A stretch of 46,232 nucleotides of DNA from a virus: IMG/VR virus record IMGVR_UViG_3300035698_021104, positions 1-46,232 of that record; one strand, written 5' to 3'. Below the pieces are notes generated by a model. The model saw nothing but the letters and a program-made list of their open reading frames with translations. It had not been told where the DNA came from and made no database searches. The translations under genes and the position numbers were made by a program. This document shows, one piece after another, positions 24,770 through 32,742 of the stretch (positions are counted from its first letter, which is position 1; every line of letters begins with the position of its first letter).

Positions 24770-26206
24770 ATGCAAGACATCACTAACGAATCCACTTCTC
24801 CGGTTCGCGTTGCGATGCAAGACAGCCCTACCAACATAGAGGATGCGCTTGATGTCATCAAGAGTCAGTTCTTCCAGCACGAGTCGCTCATCCCGCTTGG
24901 TGAGTTGGCGCCCATGGTTGTCATGCCCGTCGCGCTGATTGGCATGTCTGGTCAGGGCAAGTCTTCCGCACTGCAGCGTCTTGTGCGTGACGTTTCCCGG
25001 ATGCTGGGGATAAGCGTGCGATTGATCGTCGTTAACTGCAGTGCTCTCGACTCGGAGACTATGCTGCAGGTGCCGAACCTCAAGATCGCCGGCATGCGGG
25101 CACTGGTCAAAACGATCCGTGCCGGAATCAAAGCAGAGGGCGGGTCCGAGCAGGAGCAACACCTGGACGGTCTGCTGTCGGAATACGATCAGGAAGCTCG
25201 AGGTGGCACTTCCGTCCCTTGGGTCGAGAAGCTGTACGATAATGTTCCCACGCTCCTGGTGTTTGAGGAAGTACTCAACATCGACTACCGCATGGCTGAG
25301 GCGATCAAGGCGCTCATCTCTAACCGCACTATTGATGGTGAGCGCATCTCCGACAAGGTCGTCATCACGGCTACGTCCAATCCTCCGGACCCCGGGTTCG
25401 CGGCCAAGGAACAGTGCTTGTCCTTCCAGCAGCGGTTCTACTGGATTTACGTGGCTTCGGACTACGAATCTTGGATGAGAAAGATGTGGGTTGAAGATGG
25501 CGGCATCCTCACTCACGAAGGGCAAGAGCCAAGCGATTGGGTCGTGTGGTTCAACAGGTTTACTCGTTTTGCTGGCGCTGAATTCTTCTCCAGCTGTACG
25601 AGCGCACGCGAACTGACGGCTACGATCGACTCGACGATCAGGCAAATGCTCATGCGAGAGTGGCGCGACGAGCAGGATAACTACGTCCACCCTTCTATGT
25701 TGGCTAAGATGGAAGGCATCATCCGCATGTTCCAGCAACGCCTGGGTATCCTCCCGGCTGAGAAGCTGCGTGAATACGTCACGCACGGCTCGAATCCGAA
25801 GTACAGCATCATTCTGGCCGAGGAGCTGCTCAAGGCGGATGAGAAGCAGTTCCAGGTCTACGTGGAACGCATGACGTGGTGGAAGCAAGAGCAAATGCAG
25901 ATGCATCTGACGACTACCGGCTTCGATATGAAGTGTTGGTTCGCCAGGCAAAGACAGGTCCTCCCAGAGCAAAACATCGAACGAATCTCGGACATTGCTC
26001 CGTTCTTGCAGGCGGATCTGCTGTCTGATCTGATGCGCTGCGGTTTCGGCCGCAACCAGGCGCGGATTATTCAGACGGTTAAGCAGCGGCACCCCGAATC
26101 TCACGCTGCGATCTCCGCGTTGGAGAAGGCGTACAAGGAGCAGCGCCAGGCTGATACTGCCGCTGAGCGGGAGTTCCAGAAAGCAAAGAGGGAAGACAAT
26201 GAGTAA
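24770..26206 (+). CDS. MoxR-type AAA+ ATPase
   Basis: A 478-aa protein. ATG 24770 has SD GGGGAGAG; an upstream in-frame start at 24734 lacks one. Walker A GMSGQGKSS (58-66), Walker B-like LLVFEEV (E166, E167; the usual Asp is replaced by Glu), sensor-1 TATSNPP (N204). The C-terminal 200 residues are helical. MoxR AAA+ proteins act with VWA proteins as chaperone-like remodelling pairs, and a VWA gene follows after one small gene. Inferred role: ATP-driven remodelling of a phage or host complex. The substrate is unknown. Confidence 0.8.
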   Translation: MQDITNESTSPVRVAMQDSPTNIEDALDVIKSQFFQHESLIPLGELAPMVVMPVALIGMSGQGKSSALQRLVRDVSRMLGISVRLIVVNCSALDSETMLQVPNLKIAGMRALVKTIRAGIKAEGGSEQEQHLDGLLSEYDQEARGGTSVPWVEKLYDNVPTLLVFEEVLNIDYRMAEAIKALISNRTIDGERISDKVVITATSNPPDPGFAAKEQCLSFQQRFYWIYVASDYESWMRKMWVEDGGILTHEGQEPSDWVVWFNRFTRFAGAEFFSSCTSARELTATIDSTIRQMLMREWRDEQDNYVHPSMLAKMEGIIRMFQQRLGILPAEKLREYVTHGSNPKYSIILAEELLKADEKQFQVYVERMTWWKQEQMQMHLTTTGFDMKCWFARQRQVLPEQNIERISDIAPFLQADLLSDLMRCGFGRNQARIIQTVKQRHPESHAAISALEKAYKEQRQADTAAEREFQKAKREDNE

Positions 26207-26435
26207 GGCTTTTGACGAAGCGAGCGCCTTGGCGAAGGAAATGGGGGAGAGGTTTGTAACCGCCAAAGAAGAAGCCGAACGAGCCGGAATATGGCACACC
26301 GCAAAGATCAAGGAAGTGGAGCGTGCCTGGATCAGATACTTAGATGCACTAGAGAAGTGGGAGACTGTAGTCGGCAAGGATATTGTAGCGCTTGAAGCGT
26401 CTCGTATTGGTCTGACTGGAGCTGCTTTTGATTAG
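26199..26435 (+). CDS. Small helical protein between MoxR and VWA genes
   Basis: A 78-aa protein overlapping the MoxR-like gene by 8 bp, SD GAGGGA. Almost entirely charged amphipathic helix (KEEAERAGIWHTAKIKEVER), likely coiled coil. Its position suggests an adaptor of the MoxR-VWA pair (inference). Confidence 0.6.
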   Translation: MSKAFDEASALAKEMGERFVTAKEEAERAGIWHTAKIKEVERAWIRYLDALEKWETVVGKDIVALEASRIGLTGAAFD

Positions 26436-26448
26436 GAGGAAAGCCGAC

Positions 26449-27780
26449 ATGGACCTTAGCACTAAGCTTAACCCGATGCGCTTTCTGCCTATGAGCGACG
26501 CAGAATCGCAAATCATGTCAGTCACCATGCGCAGCATGATTCGTTCGGGCGTTTACTACAGGCCCTTCATCTACGCAACGTCTTGGCGCTCAGTTGAATT
26601 TGACGGCAGCCCTATCCTTGTTCAATTGGGTATCAAGGGTGATGGCTCCATACGCCTGGCCGTAGACATGGTGCGGTTCGGCGACCTGACGTTAAACTCA
26701 CGCGCTATCTTTCTCTCGCGTGCATTCCTGTCGTTGATGCTGGGACATGCCGATCCCATCAAGATGGGTTCGATCGAAGACGCCTACGGGAGGAGTAACA
26801 CCCTCGTCGCCGAGAACCTGGTACTCAACCAGTCCTTTCGGGAAATGCTGGATGTGATATCTGAAGTTCAGTATCGCTGGCCTAAAGCCGGATTCGCATT
26901 CCCGATGCCAGAAGACTACGAGTTCCGCGGCGGACAAACAACCGCTGAGTATGCCAGGCTGCTTTTCGAGAAGTTCGGCAGAGAGAGCGACAAGATCAAC
27001 GAGTTGGCGGCGTTGCTGTCTCAGATACTGAGCGTCGACTCTGTAGATGACCAGAACCGCATACCGCCGAAGTTGGTACACTCGGCTGTCCAGAGGTTGT
27101 GCAAGCGAGCCGAACAATTCCGCAGCCAGGAGGACTCCGGTGGAACTTTACCTGGGGAAGCAGAAGAGTACATTGAAGCGCTCAACGCTCCGCCTCCTCT
27201 GAGTCTTGCTGAGATCATGCTTCGCGCTACCCGGTGCATCGAACGAGGCAACGAAGAAGTAAACAAGACTAGGCTCCGGCGCAGTACCAGGCATCCAGGC
27301 ATCCGAGGGAATAGGTTCACCAGCGGCGCTAGCTGGGTCCTTTGTGTCGACACCTCGGGATCCATGCAGAAGGCAGACCTACAGACGGTCTACCCAGTGG
27401 CTAAAGGTTTGCTTCGCTTAGGGTGTGCTGTCTGGCAGATTCAGGCGGACGTCGACGTGACAGCTGAGCTTCGTCGGATCGACTCCAGCGATACCATCGA
27501 TACGTTCTGGGGTCGAGGTGGCACGTCATTCATGCCGGCCATCAACTACGTGTCAGAGATGTTGGGCACAAGTACCTTTAGTGTGGATGGAATGCTCTAC
27601 ATCACTGACGGTTATGCAAGCGATTTGTCCAGCTTAAGTGGGGCGCCAAAGCCGCCATTTGAGTTGGTGTTTGCGCTGACAGCCAACGGCATGGATCAAG
27701 AACGATTTATGCATCATGCACCGGAATGGTTACCGCCAGCAAGAGTACGCAAAATGGCGGCAATAGGAGAACGGCAGTGA
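26449..27780 (+). CDS. VWA protein of the DUF2201 type with lost metallopeptidase motif
   Basis: A 443-aa protein. ATG 26449 has SD AGGAGG. The C-terminal VWA domain has a complete MIDAS: D301-T-S303-G-S305, T359 in GRGGTSF and D387 in YITDGYA. The N-terminal region matches the layout of the DUF2201 metallopeptidase-like domain: LSRAFLSLMLGH (89-100) aligns to the usual HExxH helix plus third His, and AENLVLN (121-127) to the following conserved helix. The HExxH itself is RAFLS, so only H100 remains. Probably a non-catalytic partner of the MoxR ATPase. The end overlaps the next start by GTGA. Confidence 0.75.
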   Translation: MDLSTKLNPMRFLPMSDAESQIMSVTMRSMIRSGVYYRPFIYATSWRSVEFDGSPILVQLGIKGDGSIRLAVDMVRFGDLTLNSRAIFLSRAFLSLMLGHADPIKMGSIEDAYGRSNTLVAENLVLNQSFREMLDVISEVQYRWPKAGFAFPMPEDYEFRGGQTTAEYARLLFEKFGRESDKINELAALLSQILSVDSVDDQNRIPPKLVHSAVQRLCKRAEQFRSQEDSGGTLPGEAEEYIEALNAPPPLSLAEIMLRATRCIERGNEEVNKTRLRRSTRHPGIRGNRFTSGASWVLCVDTSGSMQKADLQTVYPVAKGLLRLGCAVWQIQADVDVTAELRRIDSSDTIDTFWGRGGTSFMPAINYVSEMLGTSTFSVDGMLYITDGYASDLSSLSGAPKPPFELVFALTANGMDQERFMHHAPEWLPPARVRKMAAIGERQ

Positions 27781-29195
27781 AAACCACAACGTACAAACTC
27801 TACACGAAACAACAATTGGAAGCAGCAGGGGTTATGCCCTCTGTGTACGACGTGCCTACACCAGGTTACCCCAACCTTCAGCTTGGTGGAAAAACACCGG
27901 GCGGAACTAAGCGCAGATCTCATGGCTCGCGTTACGCCACAGCAACGATCGGTAGAATTTCCGCGTTCATGTCTTATCTCACCGTTTTGGGTTACGACTT
28001 TAATGGGCTACACGTCCTAGACGGCAGCCCATCCAGGCATAGTATGACCACCGCTGGACACGCGGCAGCTATGGGCATCTACCACAATCGTAGTGTTATC
28101 CTTCCAGCAAATATCGCTAATGGTGTATTCAGCCGTCTGTTCTACGAGCAGGGACTCGATCCAAATGCAGATCTGGCAATGCGGGGGATTGTGCTGGAAA
28201 CAGATCCCTTAGAGTTGTCGAGGTCTTTTGACGGAAGCGGTCAATTACCGAATGACTTGTCTGATACGCCCCCCGAACATATCGACATCCTCGAGCGTAG
28301 AGTTATCGACACAGTAAATGCGACGTGGGCGAACTGCTGCGAAATCACGGAGAACCTCGATGGTTTGATCTCGCGGATGTCTGTCCTGGGATTGGGAGAC
28401 GTTGATCTATGTGTGTCCACAACTCGCGAGAAGCTAGTAAAACACATGCCTCGCATCAAGTATTATCTCCTGAATTCTCTCTACCACTTTCTTGGAAAGC
28501 TCCGGACTCCTGGGTTTGACTTGGCTCGCTTTGCTCGGCCGCTCATTGAGTTCGAGTGTTTTCAGAACACGGACGTAAACTCACATAGAGGCAGCGCAAT
28601 GGCTGCGTTCAGTACGGCGCTCGCTGTAGATGTTGCTCGGTTGGCTGCGCAAGAGCACAGGAACCTATGCCGAGCCCAGCTGCTGCAGGATTTCCTGGAC
28701 GTGACGGATAACCAGATACGCACAACTACGCGACAACTGTTGACCGACGTACACATACGTGATTTGCGTTACAGTCCCGTGTTCGACGAAACTGTTGTTA
28801 GCATAGCGTTGAGCAGCATAGAGAAGTTCATCCAGCTGGCTCTGAGCGGCAAGAAATTCGAACCTGAATCCGTTGCTGTTTTGGCGCCCTGGAAAGCAAA
28901 GACAACTGACGACGCTAATTATGCTCTCGCTAGCAGCAGCTTCGAAAGACATAGCGGCAATCTCAGCAGTTTTAACACCGAATACGATGACAACGCAGCT
29001 CTACTACCTCCAGTAAAGCGGGTCAAAGTAACGAAAACCGGTGTAATATCTTTTCTGATGACCCCCAAAACTAGGGAACGCGTCCAGATAGCAGCCGGCG
29101 AAGCTCCAGATCAGTTGACGGACCTACGAAGCCACATAATCCCCGTCTTCGATGGGATCTTCGGTAGGACGAGGATTACTCATGGACAAGATTGA
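27777..29195 (+). CDS. Hypothetical protein
   Basis: A 472-aa protein. GTG 27777 has SD TAGGAGAA and overlaps the VWA stop by 4 bp; an upstream in-frame start at 27726 is less likely. Basic N-terminus (YKLYTKQQLEAAG, KTPGGTKRRSHGSRY), then a mostly helical body and a beta-rich basic C-terminus (PPVKRVKVTKTGVISFLM). No known motif is recognised. Translational coupling suggests it works with, or is a target of, the MoxR/VWA pair. Confidence 0.6.
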   Translation: MKTTTYKLYTKQQLEAAGVMPSVYDVPTPGYPNLQLGGKTPGGTKRRSHGSRYATATIGRISAFMSYLTVLGYDFNGLHVLDGSPSRHSMTTAGHAAAMGIYHNRSVILPANIANGVFSRLFYEQGLDPNADLAMRGIVLETDPLELSRSFDGSGQLPNDLSDTPPEHIDILERRVIDTVNATWANCCEITENLDGLISRMSVLGLGDVDLCVSTTREKLVKHMPRIKYYLLNSLYHFLGKLRTPGFDLARFARPLIEFECFQNTDVNSHRGSAMAAFSTALAVDVARLAAQEHRNLCRAQLLQDFLDVTDNQIRTTTRQLLTDVHIRDLRYSPVFDETVVSIALSSIEKFIQLALSGKKFEPESVAVLAPWKAKTTDDANYALASSSFERHSGNLSSFNTEYDDNAALLPPVKRVKVTKTGVISFLMTPKTRERVQIAAGEAPDQLTDLRSHIIPVFDGIFGRTRITHGQD

Positions 29196-29715
29196 CACGT
29201 TGCACGAACTACGGCTAGCGATAAATGCTCCTCCAGACTGGGGCGCGATCATCATAGGAGATGGCTCCGGCACCAACACTGAGAGTCCCGGGGGCTGGTG
29301 TGCTTATGCTCTCATCAACGTCAAGGGGCGTATCGTACGTACCCCGGCGTTCATTGGTGGAGTCTCGTTAGGTGGATCCGTGAACTGGATGGAGTGCATG
29401 CCTTATTGGCACGCACTCAGGCATATCCACTACGCACACTTCAGCGGCCGGTTACCGCAGCATTTTGATGTCCGGATGGTGACTGACTCTGAGTGGACCG
29501 CCAACGCTATGTCTGGTAAGTACACGATCAAACACCATACGGACATGCGAGCTCTGTTCCGGTACTTCGGCGGGTTAGGTTACGAGATATCTTGGCACCA
29601 CTTCCCTAGAGAGGTTGTCTCGGTGAACTCACTGGCCGACATAATGTCAGCGGCAGCGCGTGAGTATATGACGGGGTTGGAACCACCACTGCAGTCCGCA
29701 GTGCTGCCGGACTAA
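29182..29715 (+). CDS. RNase H-like protein
   Basis: A 177-aa protein. ATG 29182 has GAGG 8 nt upstream and overlaps the previous gene by 14 bp. It shows the RNase HI fold pattern with four acidic residues in the expected places: D27 in IIIGDGSG, E71 in NWMECMPYWHAL, D102 in MVTDSEWTANAM and D153 in NSLADIMSAAA, preceded by HFPREVVSVN, matching the HVxREx-N-xAD end of RNase HI. Likely removes RNA primers or R-loops during phage replication. An RNase H-like relative with another role cannot be excluded. Confidence 0.7.
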   Translation: MDKIDTLHELRLAINAPPDWGAIIIGDGSGTNTESPGGWCAYALINVKGRIVRTPAFIGGVSLGGSVNWMECMPYWHALRHIHYAHFSGRLPQHFDVRMVTDSEWTANAMSGKYTIKHHTDMRALFRYFGGLGYEISWHHFPREVVSVNSLADIMSAAAREYMTGLEPPLQSAVLPD

Positions 29716-29731
29716 CAAACAAGGAGAATAC

Positions 29732-30580
29732 ATGCCCGCAAAACCCAAGAAGGGCGGGCGAGTACTAGAGCTGGTGAATCAATTCCCGAGAACTCCAGTT
29801 AACCAGCTAGCGTTTGACGCTACGATTGGAGTCATCACGCCGTGGTTACTACGAGATAGAGATCCAGATCGCGCACCACTCACCCATGCAGAAACATTGC
29901 TTAGGGCCTTTCAGATACGTGAAGCCACAATGCTGGCCGCTGTTGATGTAATCGAGAAGGACAAGAAGAAGCACGTAAGGTACGCCCCCGGTGTTGATCC
30001 AGACAAGTTGATCAAGCGCATTACCAGGACCTTGCGGTGTAAACCTTTTGGTGGAGCTATCAACGTCAACTACAAGTTCAGTTGTGGTATCCGGCAGGCT
30101 TGCGTCTATTGCCGGTATCGCCTCATCAAATCCCTGCTAGAGGGATGGGACCGGCCGGCTTTCGCTAAGCTCAACGAGTTGGTATCGGTTTCTAGCGTCA
30201 GTACTACTGATGATGTTCTCGAGCGGTTAATCGAGCACAGACATCAGATCATGCGTGATCTCCGGTGGAAGCATCGGTTACCTGGTAAGCCGCGGCTCAT
30301 CCTACAGACATTGAATCTACATCCCGACAAGAGAGAACTCAAGTACGAGAATCAAAAGTTAGTCTGGGATAATCGTTACCGGTGGACCTACACCATCATC
30401 AGTAAGTTTCCGTCTTTGGTTGAGAAGCCTTGGCGTACGGCGAACAAGTCTTTCGGGGAAGCTGTAGCTCAGACGCTGACGTTCACCATAGGTGGATTCA
30501 TTGCCCCGAGCGTACACATTCACGGATTATTCGAGTTCCCGAAGTTTCAATCCGTGAAAGTGCAACCCGTGAGGGTATAA
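29732..30580 (+). CDS. Hypothetical basic protein with Cys cluster
   Basis: A 282-aa protein with SD AAGGAG. Rich in Lys/Arg throughout. Near residue 115 is a cluster CGIRQACVYCRYR that might bind zinc or Fe-S; the end is hydrophobic then basic. No family recognised. Last gene before a strong hairpin at 30594. Confidence 0.55.
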   Translation: MPAKPKKGGRVLELVNQFPRTPVNQLAFDATIGVITPWLLRDRDPDRAPLTHAETLLRAFQIREATMLAAVDVIEKDKKKHVRYAPGVDPDKLIKRITRTLRCKPFGGAINVNYKFSCGIRQACVYCRYRLIKSLLEGWDRPAFAKLNELVSVSSVSTTDDVLERLIEHRHQIMRDLRWKHRLPGKPRLILQTLNLHPDKRELKYENQKLVWDNRYRWTYTIISKFPSLVEKPWRTANKSFGEAVAQTLTFTIGGFIAPSVHIHGLFEFPKFQSVKVQPVRV

Positions 30581-30593
30581 TCCTATTTCTCCT

Positions 30594-30633
30594 CTCAGTG
30601 GGGTCGGGATATTGTGATCCCGGCCCTGCTGAG
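30594..30633 (+). terminator. Hairpin terminator
   Basis: A 17-bp stem (30594-30610 with 30617-30633, three G-U pairs) and 6-nt loop ATTGTG, 14 nt after the previous stop and followed by TTCCTTCC. Likely ends the 22-30 kb transcript. Confidence 0.7.
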
Positions 30634-30676
30634 TTCCTTCCAGAAATGCAGAACCACCCCCAGGAGCAGTTCTAGT

Positions 30677-30713
30677 GTGTCTGGACCTGTCAGACACTGG
30701 GTATACCTGTCTG
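30677..30713. promoter_or_regulatory. Cluster of TGTCTG/CAGACA half-sites (operator-like)
   Basis: TGTCTG at 30678-30683, CAGACA at 30691-30696 and TGTCTG at 30708-30713. The middle element can pair with either neighbour. ACCTGTC is repeated at 30685 and 30705, exactly 20 bp apart. Could be an operator for a dimeric regulator or a pair of alternative RNA stems. Confidence 0.4.
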
Positions 30714-30779
30714 AACGCTCAGAAGGCTTCTGTGTGTGTGTAACGAGTATTTTGTTGTTCGTTCTTTTTCTTTACTCTT

Positions 30780-30943
30780 TGCGCGCACACTTGGTTGGGG
30801 TGCGCGCAGTACCGGAGGGCTTTCTCAAGAGAGAAAGGACTGTTACGTTTCCTCGTGGATCCGTAACTGTCCTTTCTACGTAAGTAGAAAGCCCATGTGT
30901 AACCGGAGCCGAAGGCTTCGGATTATACACAAGAAAGGACAAT
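30780..30943 (+). promoter_or_regulatory. Highly structured RNA leader with possible SD sequestration
   Basis: Contains a 9-bp GC stem (30780-30788 with 30800-30808), an outer stem (30817-30825 with 30886-30894), a long stem (30832-30847 with 30862-30877, 15 pairs and one mismatch) and a hairpin at 30896-30931. The segment GTCCTTTCT (30869-30877) can pair with AGAAAGGAC at 30832-30840 or with the identical nonamer at 30932-30940, which is the SD of the gene at 30944. Alternative hairpins CTTTCTC-AAGA-GAGAAAG and CTTTCTAC-GTAA-GTAGAAAG compete with the outer stem. This suggests a switch controlling translation (inference). The 30634-30779 part holds no ORF and a T-rich stretch. Confidence 0.55.
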
Positions 30944-31369
30944 ATGAATATTGTTGACCTTGCTGAAATAGCTCATCCTGACTGTTTAGCTCAATGTGAT
31001 GCAGGCAGCACGTCGAGAGAGGAATGTGTTCGCTTATGTCCATTCAAGTTCAATCCAGGTATTGGACCTGAGGATGCTTTAGGTCTTATGCCTATCGAAC
31101 TGTTGGATGAGTTAACCAAAGAACTTTCTAGGCAGAGGGAGAAGAATGAGCATTGGCCGATGAGCTGTAACATTTCTGAAGTCAGTGCCCGTAGTTCGGC
31201 AGTCGAGACTTTGTCGTCTGTCATGCGTCACGAAGGCGTACCTGAATGTAGAATGAACCTGTACGCTAAAGCTATGCTGTTCATCATAGCTGCTGCACAT
31301 ACGAAGGCGCAAGGAATTGGCGAGTACAACTATAATCGTAACCTCAAATGGGGCAATTGGGATGCCTGA
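30944..31369 (+). CDS. Hypothetical Cys-containing protein
   Basis: A 141-aa protein with SD AAAGGA 4 nt before ATG 30944, lying in the structured leader. The N-terminus has CLAQCDAG followed by EECVRLCPF (C-x3-C ... C-x3-C). The middle is helical, and the C-terminus is aromatic and polar (YNYNRNLKWGNWDA). No family recognised. First gene after the leader; the next gene overlaps its end. Confidence 0.55.
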   Translation: MNIVDLAEIAHPDCLAQCDAGSTSREECVRLCPFKFNPGIGPEDALGLMPIELLDELTKELSRQREKNEHWPMSCNISEVSARSSAVETLSSVMRHEGVPECRMNLYAKAMLFIIAAAHTKAQGIGEYNYNRNLKWGNWDA

Positions 31370-32018
31370 GCCCGAACAACAGCCGGAATACCAAGTACCA
31401 ACAGTTCTTGAGTTGATGAATTTTGGACCCTCGCGCAGTTGGACGTGCAATCGTGGGGCGTTGATTTGGTTACCGAGAGTGGACGAGTGTCCGGCAGTCA
31501 CTCCGTACGTGAAAGAGTTTCAGCCTTCCGATTCGATCGAGGAGATCAACGATGCAGTGACACAAGATTTCATCAACTGCATAGCTGACCCGTATCCCGG
31601 GTTTCAGTTCTGCTCGTTAGATGTGATGGGTGGCGTTATAACGCTAGGGCTTGTTGACCCTGTCGGTTTCCGAAAGAAACTTCTTGAGAGGTGGGGAATT
31701 CAACTCAACGATGTCCGCATAACGATCGAAGATGCTGCAAAATTCCGGATGCGGCTGCAAGACATGCCGGAGCACGAACTCGCAAGCCACATATTATCCG
31801 GTGGTCCAGTTGACGCTACGATACAGGAAAGTCTTGGCGACGCTAACTCCAGGTGGGCTTTGCGTACGCTCTTGAGTTTCACGACCGGAGACGTAGCGCT
31901 TAGTAAGCTATTCCTCTGGGAGACGGAATGCGGATTACCTTGCAGCGCCGTTCAAGTTGTAGAGGCTCTGGAGGAACCATGGAACTTTGCGCTCGTTACT
32001 CATAATGATCTCGATTAG
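31362..32018 (+). CDS. YxxEFxPxD paralogue family protein B
   Basis: A 218-aa protein. ATG 31362 (GGGG about 9 nt upstream) overlaps the preceding stop; a TTG at 31317 is less likely. Shares with proteins A (23824) and C (32028): YVKEFQPSDSIEEI, GLVDPVGFRKKLLERW and the C-terminal VVEALEEPWNFALVTHND. Function unknown. Confidence 0.6.
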   Translation: MPEPEQQPEYQVPTVLELMNFGPSRSWTCNRGALIWLPRVDECPAVTPYVKEFQPSDSIEEINDAVTQDFINCIADPYPGFQFCSLDVMGGVITLGLVDPVGFRKKLLERWGIQLNDVRITIEDAAKFRMRLQDMPEHELASHILSGGPVDATIQESLGDANSRWALRTLLSFTTGDVALSKLFLWETECGLPCSAVQVVEALEEPWNFALVTHNDLD

Positions 32019-32027
32019 GGGGAAACG

Positions 32028-32732
32028 ATGAGCGGAAACAGTTTGCTGAAACAGCTACTAACTATGGGTGATCGGGAGCTAGGCGGGTTTGGTGAGGACT
32101 ATCTACACGCAGCCTTGGTATGTGCTGACGATTTGGATATTGGCGTGACGGACTACATGCGGGAGTTCAGACCTTTTGATGACCTGCAACGCTTGGAGCT
32201 CGAAGCCTTGGATTTTGTCGACGGTCAAATGGTTAATGGGAATTGGTCAGTGCAGCATAAGGAAAGCGATATTGCTGTTGCTGAAACATTCAGCCCACCT
32301 GTCTTCAGGCTCACTGGCTGCTGTTCAGGCCTGCGGGAGCCGGAGCGCTTCAGGTTGCTGTTGTTACAGTACTGGAACAACTTCATGTTTCGGGTCAGTG
32401 AGGTAGCCAACGGAATGTTAGACAACTGGGCGAAGTTGTCGTGTGACTTCGTTACTATTGTTAAGGCGGACATCACTATGGCTTGGACGGACCCTGGGTT
32501 TGACCGGGACCCCTCCGTCATAGACAGAAGAAATACGCTGTACCAAATCAGTCGGGATGTTCGCACGTTGATGGATAATGGTTCGCCTTACTATTTTCCG
32601 CTGTGGTTGGCTGGTTACCATCAAGCTGTGTCGGTGTCTTCGATCTGCGATGCGTTGGACGATCCGGGAAGCTTTGTGTTGGTATTCCATCCGGACGTAC
32701 CTTGGGAGTATAATAAAGCAGATGCCTTTTGA
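32028..32732 (+). CDS. YxxEFxPxD paralogue family protein C
   Basis: A 234-aa protein with SD AGGGGGAAA. Shared blocks: YMREFRPFDDLQRL near residue 45, GLREPERFRLLLLQYW in the middle, and CDALDDPGSFVLVFHPD near the end. It lies immediately before the SbcD-like nuclease gene. Function unknown. Confidence 0.6.
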   Translation: MSGNSLLKQLLTMGDRELGGFGEDYLHAALVCADDLDIGVTDYMREFRPFDDLQRLELEALDFVDGQMVNGNWSVQHKESDIAVAETFSPPVFRLTGCCSGLREPERFRLLLLQYWNNFMFRVSEVANGMLDNWAKLSCDFVTIVKADITMAWTDPGFDRDPSVIDRRNTLYQISRDVRTLMDNGSPYYFPLWLAGYHQAVSVSSICDALDDPGSFVLVFHPDVPWEYNKADAF

Positions 32733-32742
32733 GGAGGAACAG

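Noticed and set aside
24629-26377. A 582-codon minus-strand frame
   Set aside because: Antisense to the MoxR-type ATPase with clear motifs; composition typical of a mirror frame (Leu, Arg, His, Asp).
32578-32742. N-terminal extension of the SbcD-like protein
   Set aside because: The extension lies inside the preceding gene, is Cys/Arg/Trp-rich and has no SD, while ATG 32743 has GAGGAGG and begins the conserved strand.
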